In this document: in pieces, positions 46,352 to 56,177 of the stretch
Layout: each line of letters starts with the position of its first letter
Numbering within the stretch: the stretch's first letter is position 1
Source of the DNA: Silvanigrella paludirubra
Lineage (GTDB): Bacteria; Bdellovibrionota_B; Oligoflexia; Silvanigrellales; Silvanigrellaceae
Direction of reading: 5' to 3'
NCBI RefSeq assembly: GCF_009208775.1
Contig: NZ_WFLM01000001.1
Span: 287,227 to 351,226, forward strand
DNA: 64,000 nucleotides
Program-made: the position numbers and the translations under genes
The notes under the pieces: generated by a model
Told to the model about the DNA's origin: nothing
What the model saw: only the letters and a program-made list of their open reading frames with translations
The model's database searches: none

Positions 46352-46961
46352 TTGCTACTCCTTAAAAATGGTATTCTTTGGTAATTCAAAAAAATACCAT
46401 TAAACAAAGTAACCGTCTAGGAGCATCGCTTGATCAACAAAAAATAAATAAAATAAAGGAATACATTAAAATGTTTTTCTCTATAATTTTCATTCTAAGT
46501 TCAATTTATTTTTAACAAAATTTAATAAAATCATCAGATATTGCGCTTTACGTAAAATTAGGAAAACTACGAACAGAATTGCCCCCTGCAACATAACATT
46601 AAAATTACTAAAGTATGAATAAATTATAATTTTATTTGATAATTTGTAATTAAATATTTTATATTTAAAAATATGAATCGTTTTTATATAGTTTTTAATT
46701 AATATAAATAATTAATAATGAGTTGAAATTTTATATCATTTTTAGACCTAGATACAAGAAAGCACAATGATTTAGAGAAAAAAAATTCTGAATTGAATGG
46801 AAATTTGAAGCTTATAAAGATTATAAAGAGAAAGTCTATTTAACAGTTGTAGTAGAAAGTGAAAAATATTTAGTACTTTTTTAAGCGAATTCGGTCTGCA
46901 CAACTAAATATATTTAATAAGAATTTATTCAGATTTTAATTAAATCTAGGTTTTGAACAAC
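46352..46961. other. AT-rich gap with a possible decayed gene
   Basis: 610 bases without an intact gene. On the plus strand between 46700 and 46885 there are overlapping short frames that read like protein (LDLDTRKHNDLEKK.., then IEWKFEAYKDYKEKVYLTVV before a stop), and around 46525-46625 another (IIRYCALRKIRKTTNRIAPCN). They need frameshifts to join, so a remnant of an insertion element or lost gene is possible. I cannot name a family. Confidence 0.3.
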
Positions 46962-49900
46962 TTAATTTATAAGTGTTTTAGAAGTTTCATTACTTTTATC
47001 TTCGATTTTAAAAATATCATTTATTGAATTGCGTATGAACCATTCACCTTGTTTTTCTAATGACTCTTTTTTTACATTTTGAACATGCATATTTAAAATT
47101 TCATGGTCAATAGAATAAATTTTATTAGCTGTTGAAATGTTAATTTTCTTTGGAAGAGCTAAATTATTGAACTTTAATGTAAATATTTTTGTTTTATTTT
47201 TATCTAGAATATTTATAGTTCCTAAATTTGAAATTGCTGTCCAAGAAATTTCATTTGTATTATTATAATCTGACAAATTAATATTCACAATTGAATTTTT
47301 TTCTTCCGGAATTTCAGTAATTCGAATTTCTGCTGGAGTTGTCGATTTTTTCGTATTTGATAAGTTAATTATATAAATATCTTCACCTTCACCACCATCT
47401 AATTCAAGTAAATTATTATTTTCACTTAAATCTAAGTTAGCCATTAAAATATCATTTCCTTTCATTCCTTTTAAATAATCATTTCCACTTAAACCATTTA
47501 GAACATTATCCTTATTATTCCCAACTATGATTTCAGATTCGGCGGATCCTATTGCATTCAGGGTTTCCGATAAGGAAGTTAATTTATCTAAACGGATTCC
47601 TTTTGTTGCTGAAATTTGATTGTTTATATTTTTTATATCAGAATGATCTATTTTAATATCTGGATTTACCATAACTGTATTTAGCCAATTTATATTCTCT
47701 ATAATATCATCTGGATTATATACAAAAATATATCCTTCTTTAGATGTTATAATTGGTAAGTTATAGTTATTTTCTTTAATTACATTAAAAAAGTTTTCTA
47801 TTTTAGCTATTTTTAAATGTCCTAAATTTTCTAATTTATGTTTTTGAATGAGTTCAACCGATTTTGTTACTATCCAAAGATCGTTGTTTTCTCGGTACAT
47901 TCCTAAATTATCTAAATCGGTATGAATGATATCTTTTTCTTCTTTATTATTTGTGTAAAAAGGTTGTTCTTGGGTATTTGATTTAAATATATTGATTATA
48001 TCATAACTTTCTTTATTTTCAATAAAATCGCTTTTTGTAATCATATATGTATCGTTACCTGTACCGCCTACTAAATAATCTAATCCAGGGCCACCTACTA
48101 ACACGTCATTTCCAGCACTTCCAAATAACTTATCATTTCCATTATTTCCATATATAAAATCATCTTCCGATGTACCAATATAAAAATCATTATAATTTGA
48201 TCCAACAAAATGTTCTATGTTTTCTATTTGCGGTAAACCTTGAGTGTCTATATTTGTAAATTGAGAAATAATATTTTCGTATTTATTTTCATAATTATAA
48301 ATATTTGTATTATTTTTATCTTTTGTAATTTGTCGATTGTTATGTTTAACAAAAAGAAAACGATTATTATTTTCTTTTTCAAGGAATTGAAGAGAAAGAA
48401 TATCTACGCCATCATTACCAGATATTTTTATTTTATTATTGTCCGTTTCTTTTGCCAAACTACGGATTTCAAAATAGTCGTCTTTATTTGCTCCATTTAA
48501 TTCATAACTAAACTGTCCTTTATTTACAATAAAGAAGTTTTTATAATTTTCTTCACCATGAATGAGTGAAACTGAGTTCCCATGTTTAAATTGATCATCA
48601 ATGCCCACATAAATTAAATTGGCATAAATATTAGCTGGAACATTGCTTGGAATTCTTTCCTTTGCTGAAAATGTTTTCATGACTGAAAATTTACTTAAAG
48701 CATCACCGAGAAATACTTTTTCTGTTTGTGGTTCGGCATTGCAATAACGGGAATCATCATAATAATTAGTAATTCCACAGAAAAAGCAGGATGGAGTATA
48801 TGGCATTTCCATTTTTTTATATTTTTTATTATCTAATTTATTATAATTTTGGGTAATATATTTTTGTTGGTTTGAAAAATTTATATCCCTAAGTTTATTT
48901 TCTGGATAAATATTATTAGTTTGGCAATGGTGTATTTTATCAGATAATAATTCTCCACCTGATGAACTGGTTGAACATCCACCCATGTTGCAAGAATATG
49001 TAGTACTTTTTCTTAAATTATATGGGTAATAATAACTAATACCAGGTGATATTATTTTAGTAAAATAGAGTTTATTTTTTTCCCAATTTTCATTAAAGTA
49101 TTTTAAACTTTCGATTAATTGATTTTCTTTCACTTTTACTTTTGAAGCATAAGCAACACCTGGTACCTTACTGTGATCAAATTGCATTCCAAAAGTCATA
49201 AGACTAAAAGCACCTAGAGCCCCCTTGGTTTGGCTATCAACACCAAGTTCCGTTAAACTTTCGTGCAATCTTACCGTAGAATAAATACTTTGAGCAGACA
49301 TAAGAACAAAGCCTGCAGCAGCTCCAATTGGTCCTGCCATAGAAGTAAATGGCATTATAGCAACGGTAGCAACAGAAACTCCCGCAGAAGCAAGAGCAAT
49401 GCCACCAGCTACTTGATGATCTTGTTTTCTTAATCCTTCTGAACGTGATGCTTGAATTAAATTATCAACACCTTGCCAAATGCTAAATCCAGCCGTTACT
49501 AAATTTAATACAACTTGCCCTCCTGCTAAATTGCGAAATATTTTTGGATGTGTTTGCATTAAATGTTTGCCACGAATGACATCAACAACAAGGTCTGCAT
49601 TATCAAAAATCATTTCAAAGCTATCTCTGCTAGCTCTTAAATGATCTCCTTCTCTTGATAAAAGAGCAATGCTTTGTATTCTTGCAGGAGTATACAAAAT
49701 ATTCATACCAACATTGATTCCGTTTATTCCAGTTAGAATTCGATTTGCTGTAGTTTTTAAAAATTTTACGTGATTTGAGGAAGATTTATCTCCGCCCATC
49801 ATTTTTTCGGTAAATTGGTATAATTCGAGTTGTTGAAGAGTTGTATGTAATGTAGGTCTTAAAACATCTTGTCGGACAATTTGTTTATAAATGCCATCAA

Positions 49901-52823
49901 AAATTTGTTTAATCGGTGTTCTATGATCACTTCCAAATTTTGCTTTTAATTTTGATTCATCAACAGGTGAAGTAAAAATTGTTTTTAATATATCCCCTAA
50001 AATTGTTTTTTTATCAGAATTCAAATTTGAAAAATTATCGAGGTCAGATAAAAATTTATCTCTATCAAAATAGTAAATTATTTTTTCATTTGTAGCATCA
50101 TTTGCAATAAATTTAGGTTTTTCAATCATTTTTTGCATTAAAAAGTCAGGTAAATAATAATTTTTGTAAAAAGAAATAATTGAATTTACTCCCGCAAAAA
50201 CAGTTGTTTTATTGGGGTTATCTATAGATCCTACTTTTTCAATTTGAATGTAATCTTTTGCTTTCTCAAGTATTCCTTTGTCGAGTATAGATCCATCACC
50301 CTTTATTATTTTACTTAATATTTTTCTTTCTAAATCATCACTAAAACCTAAAATATCGGCATAATTAAAAATACCTTTTATTTCTTTTGAGAGTTCTTTT
50401 GTTGTCATTTGAGATAAATCTGTGTCTATATCTATTTCCATTTTTGCTAGTGGAGCAGGGCCTTTGGCTTCGATTTGTTCTTTTACTAGGCTAAGGTGTT
50501 GAATCATATATCTATGAAATAATAACTTTGAGTTATTTTGGCTAGATGTATCACTTTGCTTAGCTTGTACTAAATAATTTTTTGCATTGTTTAAAAAATC
50601 AATATTATCTTTATATATTTGAGTTTGTCTTTTTATAAAATTAGGCTCTTGTGTTGAATCAGTAGAATCTATAATTGGAAAAATAGAGTCGAGTGCTTTT
50701 AAATAAAAATCATGATAACCGGGACCAGATAAATAATTTTTTCTAGTTTTGTGAATTAATTTTTCAATATTTGTATTGTATTTTAAATCAGAATATAATT
50801 TATGCCAAACACGGACTTGTGCTCTTTTTTGAGATAACTCGGTTAATCTTTTTATTCTATAAATGATTCTTTCCAAGGGATCCGTCTTATTTGGCTCTGT
50901 ATTTTCTAGATCATAATCTCCTGAAATAATTTTATGTTCTTCCGTACCTTCTGCAGCATCTTCAAATTCATATTTGCTTTCAATCATTTTTTCAAATGCT
51001 TGTTTTGTAACTACTCCTAAAATAGTAGCACCTGCTCCACTATAGGTAAGCGGATTATTGCCAAAGCCAAAAGGTCCTCCTAATAACATTGCAAATTGCC
51101 CTGCTGTTAATGAAACATTGCCAATAGATTTTAATCCAGTTAAAACACGTAGTCGTTTATAAAAATCATTCATTATTTTTTTGGTTTGTTTTAATTCTGG
51201 TGAACTATTTTCTCCAAATGCAGAACTGCTATTAATAAGATCAATCCAGCCTGAAATGGTATGCATTTCTTTTATATCATAACCAATACTAACAAGCCCT
51301 CCCAAAACCATTTGCGCTTGTCCTGCAGCTAGAAAAGTATCACCCAAAGTTCCCAATAAGTTTACAAAATTTACCTTATCAAAACCAAGGGATAAATTAT
51401 TTGGAGAAAAAGATTGTATTAAATTTAGTATCGCTCTGCTTTCAAAGGCAAGCATTCCATAATACATGGATGTTAAACCTCCTTCCGTCATCGCACCTGG
51501 AAATTTGGTTTCATAATAGGTTTTTAGTGTATTTTCCTGTGTCTCTTTAAATTCTTTTAGTTGCCCTAAAAATTCTAATGACTCATTTGTGTTTAAATTC
51601 AGTTTATTTAAATCACTTATATCACGTATTTTATATAAAACTGTTTTTATATTATCAGGAATTTCTTTTAATTGTATTTTTAAATCTGTTTCTTTTTTAT
51701 CTAAAAGTGCTTTTTGGCTTTTCATGAATTCAGCAGCTTCGGTTAAAATCTTTGAATCTGCGTTTTTTACTAATTTCCCAATTTGTTTTAAAACATTTAT
51801 TTTGAAATTTAAATTATCAATATTTAACTTAACAAGTTCTGGAGGAATAGTAGCGTCTTTACGAACGTAGTCTGCAATTGTTTCTTTAATTTCTAATTCT
51901 TGTGTATAACTTTCTAAAAGTAAATTTTTTAATTCGGATTTTAATTCTTGGTGTTGATCAGAAGCTCCTTCCACACCGCTTCCTACAAAAAAAATAAATG
52001 TTGGATAAAAGACTAAACCTTGAATACTATATACAAGTTTTCTAGAAAGCTGTGAACTTTCTAATGCGGTAGCTAGGTCATCGAATCCATCTAGAATAAA
52101 TGCTTTACTTGCTTTTAATGGAGAAATACTTTTTACAGATTTTGGAGATTTGCCTCGAATAATACGATAAGCAGATGTTAATTTATCTTCCCAAATTAAA
52201 TGATATCCATTTAAAACTGTTTTTTCTAAGGATCCAAGATCTTCAAATCTTAAAGTGGAATCTAGCCAATCTGCAGTTAATTCAAATTTATACCTATCAC
52301 TTCCCAAAAGATGATTGATTTTTACCTGATATTTTTTTTCAAAATCAACAATTCGGGTAAAATTGTTTTTTAGATCGTGATATACTTTATTTTGAATTTC
52401 CGAATTTATTTCTTTTAAACTGCTAAACTCTTTAAATGAAGTTCCAATTGGATAAAAAGTTGCTGAGAGTCTCCATATTTCTTTTTGGATATTATCTTGT
52501 TCTCCTGATTTTTTAACATTTGTATTTGAATTTTTTGTTAGAATTTTTACAATTTTTACTTTATAATTTTTATATGTCTCTTCTAAATATTTAATTTTTT
52601 CTGCATTATTTTTAATATTTTCATAAGAATTTAAAATGTGATTAAAATTGTTTTTTTCTATTTCTTCGTTTTGCCTTAATATTGAACTATAATTATGATT
52701 TAAGAGAGTTTCAGAAGAAGAATTTAAATTAGATGAACTTTCATTTTTTTTCTTCGCACAGCTTGTTTGTAGTGCTATGGAAGTAACTGTAAAAATTGCA
52801 ATAAGATAATACTTTTTTATCAT
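46962..52823 (-). CDS. Large RTX-type lipoprotein, toxin-like, Fur-controlled
   Basis: 1953 residues. The N terminus is a lipoprotein signal (LQTSC, C22), unusual for RTX proteins, which mostly leave by type I secretion. The first half is mostly charged helices. Hydrophobic stretches (near 480-600 and 1134-1185, such as GGIALASAGVSVATVAIMP) recall the membrane-inserting region of large clostridial-like toxins, but this is only a pattern. Two RTX blocks of GGxGxD-like nonapeptides lie at about 1542-1595 (GNDKLFGSAGNDVLVGGPG) and 1758-1818 (GNDYLKGMKGNDIL), which would bind calcium. Between 1340 and 1450 there are several cysteines. A near-perfect Fur box lies 38 bases before the start. Function as toxin or adhesin is inferred. 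Confidence 0.7.
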   Translation of the reverse strand: MIKKYYLIAIFTVTSIALQTSCAKKKNESSSNLNSSSETLLNHNYSSILRQNEEIEKNNFNHILNSYENIKNNAEKIKYLEETYKNYKVKIVKILTKNSNTNVKKSGEQDNIQKEIWRLSATFYPIGTSFKEFSSLKEINSEIQNKVYHDLKNNFTRIVDFEKKYQVKINHLLGSDRYKFELTADWLDSTLRFEDLGSLEKTVLNGYHLIWEDKLTSAYRIIRGKSPKSVKSISPLKASKAFILDGFDDLATALESSQLSRKLVYSIQGLVFYPTFIFFVGSGVEGASDQHQELKSELKNLLLESYTQELEIKETIADYVRKDATIPPELVKLNIDNLNFKINVLKQIGKLVKNADSKILTEAAEFMKSQKALLDKKETDLKIQLKEIPDNIKTVLYKIRDISDLNKLNLNTNESLEFLGQLKEFKETQENTLKTYYETKFPGAMTEGGLTSMYYGMLAFESRAILNLIQSFSPNNLSLGFDKVNFVNLLGTLGDTFLAAGQAQMVLGGLVSIGYDIKEMHTISGWIDLINSSSAFGENSSPELKQTKKIMNDFYKRLRVLTGLKSIGNVSLTAGQFAMLLGGPFGFGNNPLTYSGAGATILGVVTKQAFEKMIESKYEFEDAAEGTEEHKIISGDYDLENTEPNKTDPLERIIYRIKRLTELSQKRAQVRVWHKLYSDLKYNTNIEKLIHKTRKNYLSGPGYHDFYLKALDSIFPIIDSTDSTQEPNFIKRQTQIYKDNIDFLNNAKNYLVQAKQSDTSSQNNSKLLFHRYMIQHLSLVKEQIEAKGPAPLAKMEIDIDTDLSQMTTKELSKEIKGIFNYADILGFSDDLERKILSKIIKGDGSILDKGILEKAKDYIQIEKVGSIDNPNKTTVFAGVNSIISFYKNYYLPDFLMQKMIEKPKFIANDATNEKIIYYFDRDKFLSDLDNFSNLNSDKKTILGDILKTIFTSPVDESKLKAKFGSDHRTPIKQIFDGIYKQIVRQDVLRPTLHTTLQQLELYQFTEKMMGGDKSSSNHVKFLKTTANRILTGINGINVGMNILYTPARIQSIALLSREGDHLRASRDSFEMIFDNADLVVDVIRGKHLMQTHPKIFRNLAGGQVVLNLVTAGFSIWQGVDNLIQASRSEGLRKQDHQVAGGIALASAGVSVATVAIMPFTSMAGPIGAAAGFVLMSAQSIYSTVRLHESLTELGVDSQTKGALGAFSLMTFGMQFDHSKVPGVAYASKVKVKENQLIESLKYFNENWEKNKLYFTKIISPGISYYYPYNLRKSTTYSCNMGGCSTSSSGGELLSDKIHHCQTNNIYPENKLRDINFSNQQKYITQNYNKLDNKKYKKMEMPYTPSCFFCGITNYYDDSRYCNAEPQTEKVFLGDALSKFSVMKTFSAKERIPSNVPANIYANLIYVGIDDQFKHGNSVSLIHGEENYKNFFIVNKGQFSYELNGANKDDYFEIRSLAKETDNNKIKISGNDGVDILSLQFLEKENNNRFLFVKHNNRQITKDKNNTNIYNYENKYENIISQFTNIDTQGLPQIENIEHFVGSNYNDFYIGTSEDDFIYGNNGNDKLFGSAGNDVLVGGPGLDYLVGGTGNDTYMITKSDFIENKESYDIINIFKSNTQEQPFYTNNKEEKDIIHTDLDNLGMYRENNDLWIVTKSVELIQKHKLENLGHLKIAKIENFFNVIKENNYNLPIITSKEGYIFVYNPDDIIENINWLNTVMVNPDIKIDHSDIKNINNQISATKGIRLDKLTSLSETLNAIGSAESEIIVGNNKDNVLNGLSGNDYLKGMKGNDILMANLDLSENNNLLELDGGEGEDIYIINLSNTKKSTTPAEIRITEIPEEKNSIVNINLSDYNNTNEISWTAISNLGTINILDKNKTKIFTLKFNNLALPKKINISTANKIYSIDHEILNMHVQNVKKESLEKQGEWFIRNSINDIFKIEDKSNETSKTLIN

Positions 52824-52860
52824 TATGGGATTTCCTAGTATTTAATTTTGAAAAAATTAT

Positions 52861-52879
52861 GATAATGATAATCAGTATC
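52861..52879 (-). promoter_or_regulatory. Fur box ahead of the RTX lipoprotein gene
   Basis: GATAATGATAATCAGTATC differs from the Escherichia coli consensus GATAATGATAATCATTATC at one position. It lies 38 to 56 bases before the start codon of the RTX lipoprotein, where a promoter would be. The gene should be turned on when iron is scarce. Confidence 0.8.
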
Positions 52880-53085
52880 ATAAATTGCATTTGTTCTATA
52901 AAAAGAATTTTGAAATTGCAATGATTTTAAAATTGAATAAAAATTTTTATAAATTAAAAGAATTTTAATAAATAATTATGATATCGTGATTAAATTTGAA
53001 ATTTATATTTATAAAATTAAATATTTGTGTCAATTTGTGAATTTAGCTTCGAGAAAATACGCTATAGTATATAGCATAAAATAAT

Positions 53086-54111
53086 TTAGGAAAGTTTTCT
53101 ATTTTTGATCGATTTATTTATTTCCATTTTATATAAATAGCTTTGACATGTTTTAAAATAATACTCAAAAATATATTTATTTCTTTGATGAATTCTTTCA
53201 TTCGAACCATAGTCGTCATAAAACTCAGGATGAAATTGTGTCCCTAAAATTAATGAACCTGTTTTTGACTCTATCGATTTTACTACCTTGTTATTATCAT
53301 TTCGAATAGATAATGATGTTGGAGTTAAATTATTTCCAATTAAATCTATGCATTGATTATGCATAGAAACAGCATTCATGTGATTCTTATTTTGAAAAAT
53401 AGAATGCCTAGAATTCTCTTTTTGAATTATAGCAAATTTTTTATGATCTTCTTGATTTTCATTTTCCACATTTTTTAAAGTTCCTCCAAAATAAACATTA
53501 ATAATTTGACAGCCTCTACAAATTCCTAAAAGGGGTAGTCCTAAAGTAACACAACGATTGATAATAAATAATTCTAGGATTGTTCGAATTGGATCTGAGC
53601 TAAGTAAATTATCTAATGGTTCAGTTTCAACTTGATAAAAATATTTTTCAATATCAATTCCGCCAGGAAGAATCATCCCATTGCAATTATTTAGTTTTGT
53701 ATAAGCATAATTTTTAATTTTTGAAATATTTATATAATTATTTGAATTTGAAAATAAATAATTTAAAAACTCGTTGCTCGCATTCCCATGACTTTCTTTT
53801 AAAGGAACTGGTCTAGCAGGTATTGGGGGAGGGAATATTTTTTTTGAGTCATGAATGTTTTGATTTCTATTTTGAGGAATAAGAGGAGGTGTTCTGAATG
53901 TTAATTGTCTTAAGTTTTCTCCTAATGTTTTTCTTAGAGGAAAGGTTTTTAATTCATTTAATAAGAAATTTATATTGATTCCAATTTCGTCTTTATTTAT
54001 TTCTAAAACATGATGATCAAAATCATCGATTGCACTTCGAACAAGTGGAGTTGTTATACCTTTATTACTATTTTTATCCCAAAGTAATCCTATAATTAAG
54101 TTTTCTTTCAT
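53086..54111 (-). CDS. Class I glutamine amidotransferase-like (peptidase C26)
   Basis: Gamma-glutamyl hydrolase-type protein. Nucleophile C198 lies in LLGICRGCQIINVYFGG, and the His-Glu pair in GTQFHPEFYDD, the triad of the C26/PuuD family that releases glutamate from gamma-glutamyl compounds. An extra proline-rich stretch (about residues 74-105, PPLIPQ..FPPPIPARPVP) is not in usual PuuD, and may be a linker or protein-binding site. 341 residues rather than about 255. AT-rich spacers flank it, with a small dyad (53061-53075) past the stop. Substrate unknown. Confidence 0.82.
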   Translation of the reverse strand: MKENLIIGLLWDKNSNKGITTPLVRSAIDDFDHHVLEINKDEIGININFLLNELKTFPLRKTLGENLRQLTFRTPPLIPQNRNQNIHDSKKIFPPPIPARPVPLKESHGNASNEFLNYLFSNSNNYINISKIKNYAYTKLNNCNGMILPGGIDIEKYFYQVETEPLDNLLSSDPIRTILELFIINRCVTLGLPLLGICRGCQIINVYFGGTLKNVENENQEDHKKFAIIQKENSRHSIFQNKNHMNAVSMHNQCIDLIGNNLTPTSLSIRNDNNKVVKSIESKTGSLILGTQFHPEFYDDYGSNERIHQRNKYIFEYYFKTCQSYLYKMEINKSIKNRKLS

Positions 54112-54367
54112 AATAAAACTCCAATTAAATAAAAAATATTTTATTTAATATTATATATTTATTTCATCTATAATTTATAACTATAGATGAAATTTAAATT
54201 ACTATTAAATAATATATTTTACAATATTAAGAGTGATAAAAAAAATTAAAAATTAAATATTCTATAATTAAACAAATATTTAATTTTTTAAAAATAATTT
54301 TATTTAATAATAAAAAAATAGAATCATTTAAATTAAATCAATTATTTTATAATATAGTTAAATTATT
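54112..54367. other. AT-rich gap
   Basis: 256 bases, almost only A/T, between the amidotransferase gene and tonB. No gene, repeat or hairpin that I can support. Confidence 0.4.
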
Positions 54368-55030
54368 TTATGGAGTAATTATCCAATTGATCCGTTTTAT
54401 AACACCAACATTTTCTTGTTCTCTTTTTGCTGCTTTGCAATTAAGTAACTTTGCAGCTTGTAAAGCAATTTCATCAATTTTGTAACCTGTACCTTTTATC
54501 AGTTTTGCTTCTGTCACTTTACCTTGACTATTAATTTGAATTTCAATGATTACGGATCCACTCGTAACTCCCGCATTTGTAGCATCTTCAGATAAATTTA
54601 TTTCTGGAAGAGTGCATTGTGCTGTTTTATCTACAGTAGATTCAGCGGAGTAAAATTCTTTGCTTGGGTTTGAGGATTGTCCCTCCGGAGTTGGGTTGTC
54701 AACGCTTTTTGCTTGTGAGGAAGGAATTGAGGTATCTGCTGGAATTTCTTTTTGAATATTTTGTTTAGGCATAGTAGCTGATTTTATAAGTTCTTCTTTT
54801 GGAATTTGCTTTTCCTGAGGTTTTTGAATTGTTTGTTTATTTGATTTTGCATTTTTAGCAGCAAGCTGGATTGTATTGGTAGAAACAGATATTTTTATAA
54901 ATTCAACTGGGTTTTGTCTAATTAAAACAATAGCAAATACTAAAAAGACATGAAAAAGAATGCTATAACCTACACGGGTTAAATAGTTTTCTTCTTTGTC
55001 TTTTGAGTTAATATATAAAAAATATTCCAC
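54368..55030 (-). CDS. TonB-like energy transducer
   Basis: 220 residues: a cytoplasmic N terminus, one TM segment (YSILFHVFLVFAIVLIR), a proline/lysine-poor spacer rich in Ser, Gln and Pro, and a C-terminal TonB fold (VIIEIQINSQGKVTEAKLIKGTGYKIDEIALQAAKLLNC). It couples the proton gradient, through ExbB/ExbD, to outer-membrane receptors or moves envelope parts. Start is GTG with GGAG five bases ahead. The gene overlaps the end of nagZ by 52 bases, so both are expressed together. No receptor is adjacent. Confidence 0.82.
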   Translation of the reverse strand: MEYFLYINSKDKEENYLTRVGYSILFHVFLVFAIVLIRQNPVEFIKISVSTNTIQLAAKNAKSNKQTIQKPQEKQIPKEELIKSATMPKQNIQKEIPADTSIPSSQAKSVDNPTPEGQSSNPSKEFYSAESTVDKTAQCTLPEINLSEDATNAGVTSGSVIIEIQINSQGKVTEAKLIKGTGYKIDEIALQAAKLLNCKAAKREQENVGVIKRINWIITP

Positions 55031-56121
55031 GCTTTCTCCATCATCTTCATATGGAAAATTTTATCAGCTTTCATTTTATCGGCAATAGCATGAGCAATTT
55101 TTGCTTCTCTAACAATACTTTGACAACTTAATAATATATCGCAACCGGCATTTAATGCATCGATTGAGGCCTTTTTTAAGAAAGAATCATCTTCAGATAA
55201 AGAAACAGATTGTTCTTCTGTAATAGATGATTCAATTTTTCTTTTTAATTTATAATGTTCTGCAATTGCATTCATTCTTAAATCATCACTTATAATAAGC
55301 CCATTAAACCCTAATTCTTTTCTTAAATATTTATTTAAGATAATTTTACTTAATGTGGCAGGATTTTTTTCGTCTAAACTAGGTACAATAACATGTGCGC
55401 TAATGATAAATGGAACTTCATCATCAATTAATTTTTTAAATGGAATCCACTCTCTATTTTTTAATTGTGATAATGTTACATTACTTATGCTTAATTCTTT
55501 ATGAGAGTCTGTTGTTGTATTTCCATGACCTGGAAAGTGTTTCGCACATGAATAAATATTTTCTTTAAGAAGAACTTTATTAACAAAAGAAGAAAATTGA
55601 GTTACTTTTTCAGCGTCTCTCCCATAACAGCGATCTCCTATAACTAAATTTGAAGGTTCAGATAATATATCTGCTACAGGGCTAAGTAAACAATTGATAC
55701 CAAGGGCTTTGGCAATAAAAACTTGATGTAGAATTTGTCCTTGTAGACCTTCAAAATCGTTTTGTTCAGCAAATTCAAGAGCTGGTTTTCCCCTTGTAAA
55801 TGGAGGTGGAAGTCTGGAAACGCGCCCACCTTCTTCATCAATAGAAACAATAAAGGGCATTTTAAATAGGGAATTTTTTCTTGAACAATTTTTTTTAAGT
55901 GTAGAAATTAAAAATCTTGATTGAGAAAAACTTTGCATATTTCTTTTAAATAAAATAGTTCCTGATGGTTTTATTAATTTTAATAATTTTATTTCTTCCT
56001 CATTCAATTCTCCAGCTGCTAACGATGGCCATAAAAAAAAACCAGCTTGTTCAATGAGAGGAAGTGAATAAAAAAATTTCTCAAATTTTTTAGGAATTGT
56101 TTGTCGCACAGTTAAACTCAA
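54979..56121 (-). CDS. nagZ: Beta-N-acetylhexosaminidase NagZ (GH3)
   Basis: Removes GlcNAc from muropeptides during peptidoglycan recycling in the cytoplasm. Marks of the family: VSIDEEGGRVSRLPPPFT, CAKHFPGHGNTTTDSHKE with the acid/base His-Asp loop, and the nucleophile aspartate in LIISDDLRMNAI. 380 residues is slightly longer than typical (340), with a Ser-rich insert near 290-310. Start is TTG with AGGAGG eight bases before. Divergent from glpK. Its stop is within tonB. Confidence 0.93.
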   Translation of the reverse strand: MSLTVRQTIPKKFEKFFYSLPLIEQAGFFLWPSLAAGELNEEEIKLLKLIKPSGTILFKRNMQSFSQSRFLISTLKKNCSRKNSLFKMPFIVSIDEEGGRVSRLPPPFTRGKPALEFAEQNDFEGLQGQILHQVFIAKALGINCLLSPVADILSEPSNLVIGDRCYGRDAEKVTQFSSFVNKVLLKENIYSCAKHFPGHGNTTTDSHKELSISNVTLSQLKNREWIPFKKLIDDEVPFIISAHVIVPSLDEKNPATLSKIILNKYLRKELGFNGLIISDDLRMNAIAEHYKLKRKIESSITEEQSVSLSEDDSFLKKASIDALNAGCDILLSCQSIVREAKIAHAIADKMKADKIFHMKMMEKAWNIFYILTQKTKKKTI

Positions 56122-56177
56122 GCTACTATCCTCCTACGCATGCAATTGATCTTCCCTTAATATAAGGAGTGGGAAAT

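Noticed and set aside
53061..53075. GCTATA-GTA-TATAGC dyad past the amidotransferase stop
   Set aside because: Six-base AT-rich stem without a T-run; not enough for a terminator call.
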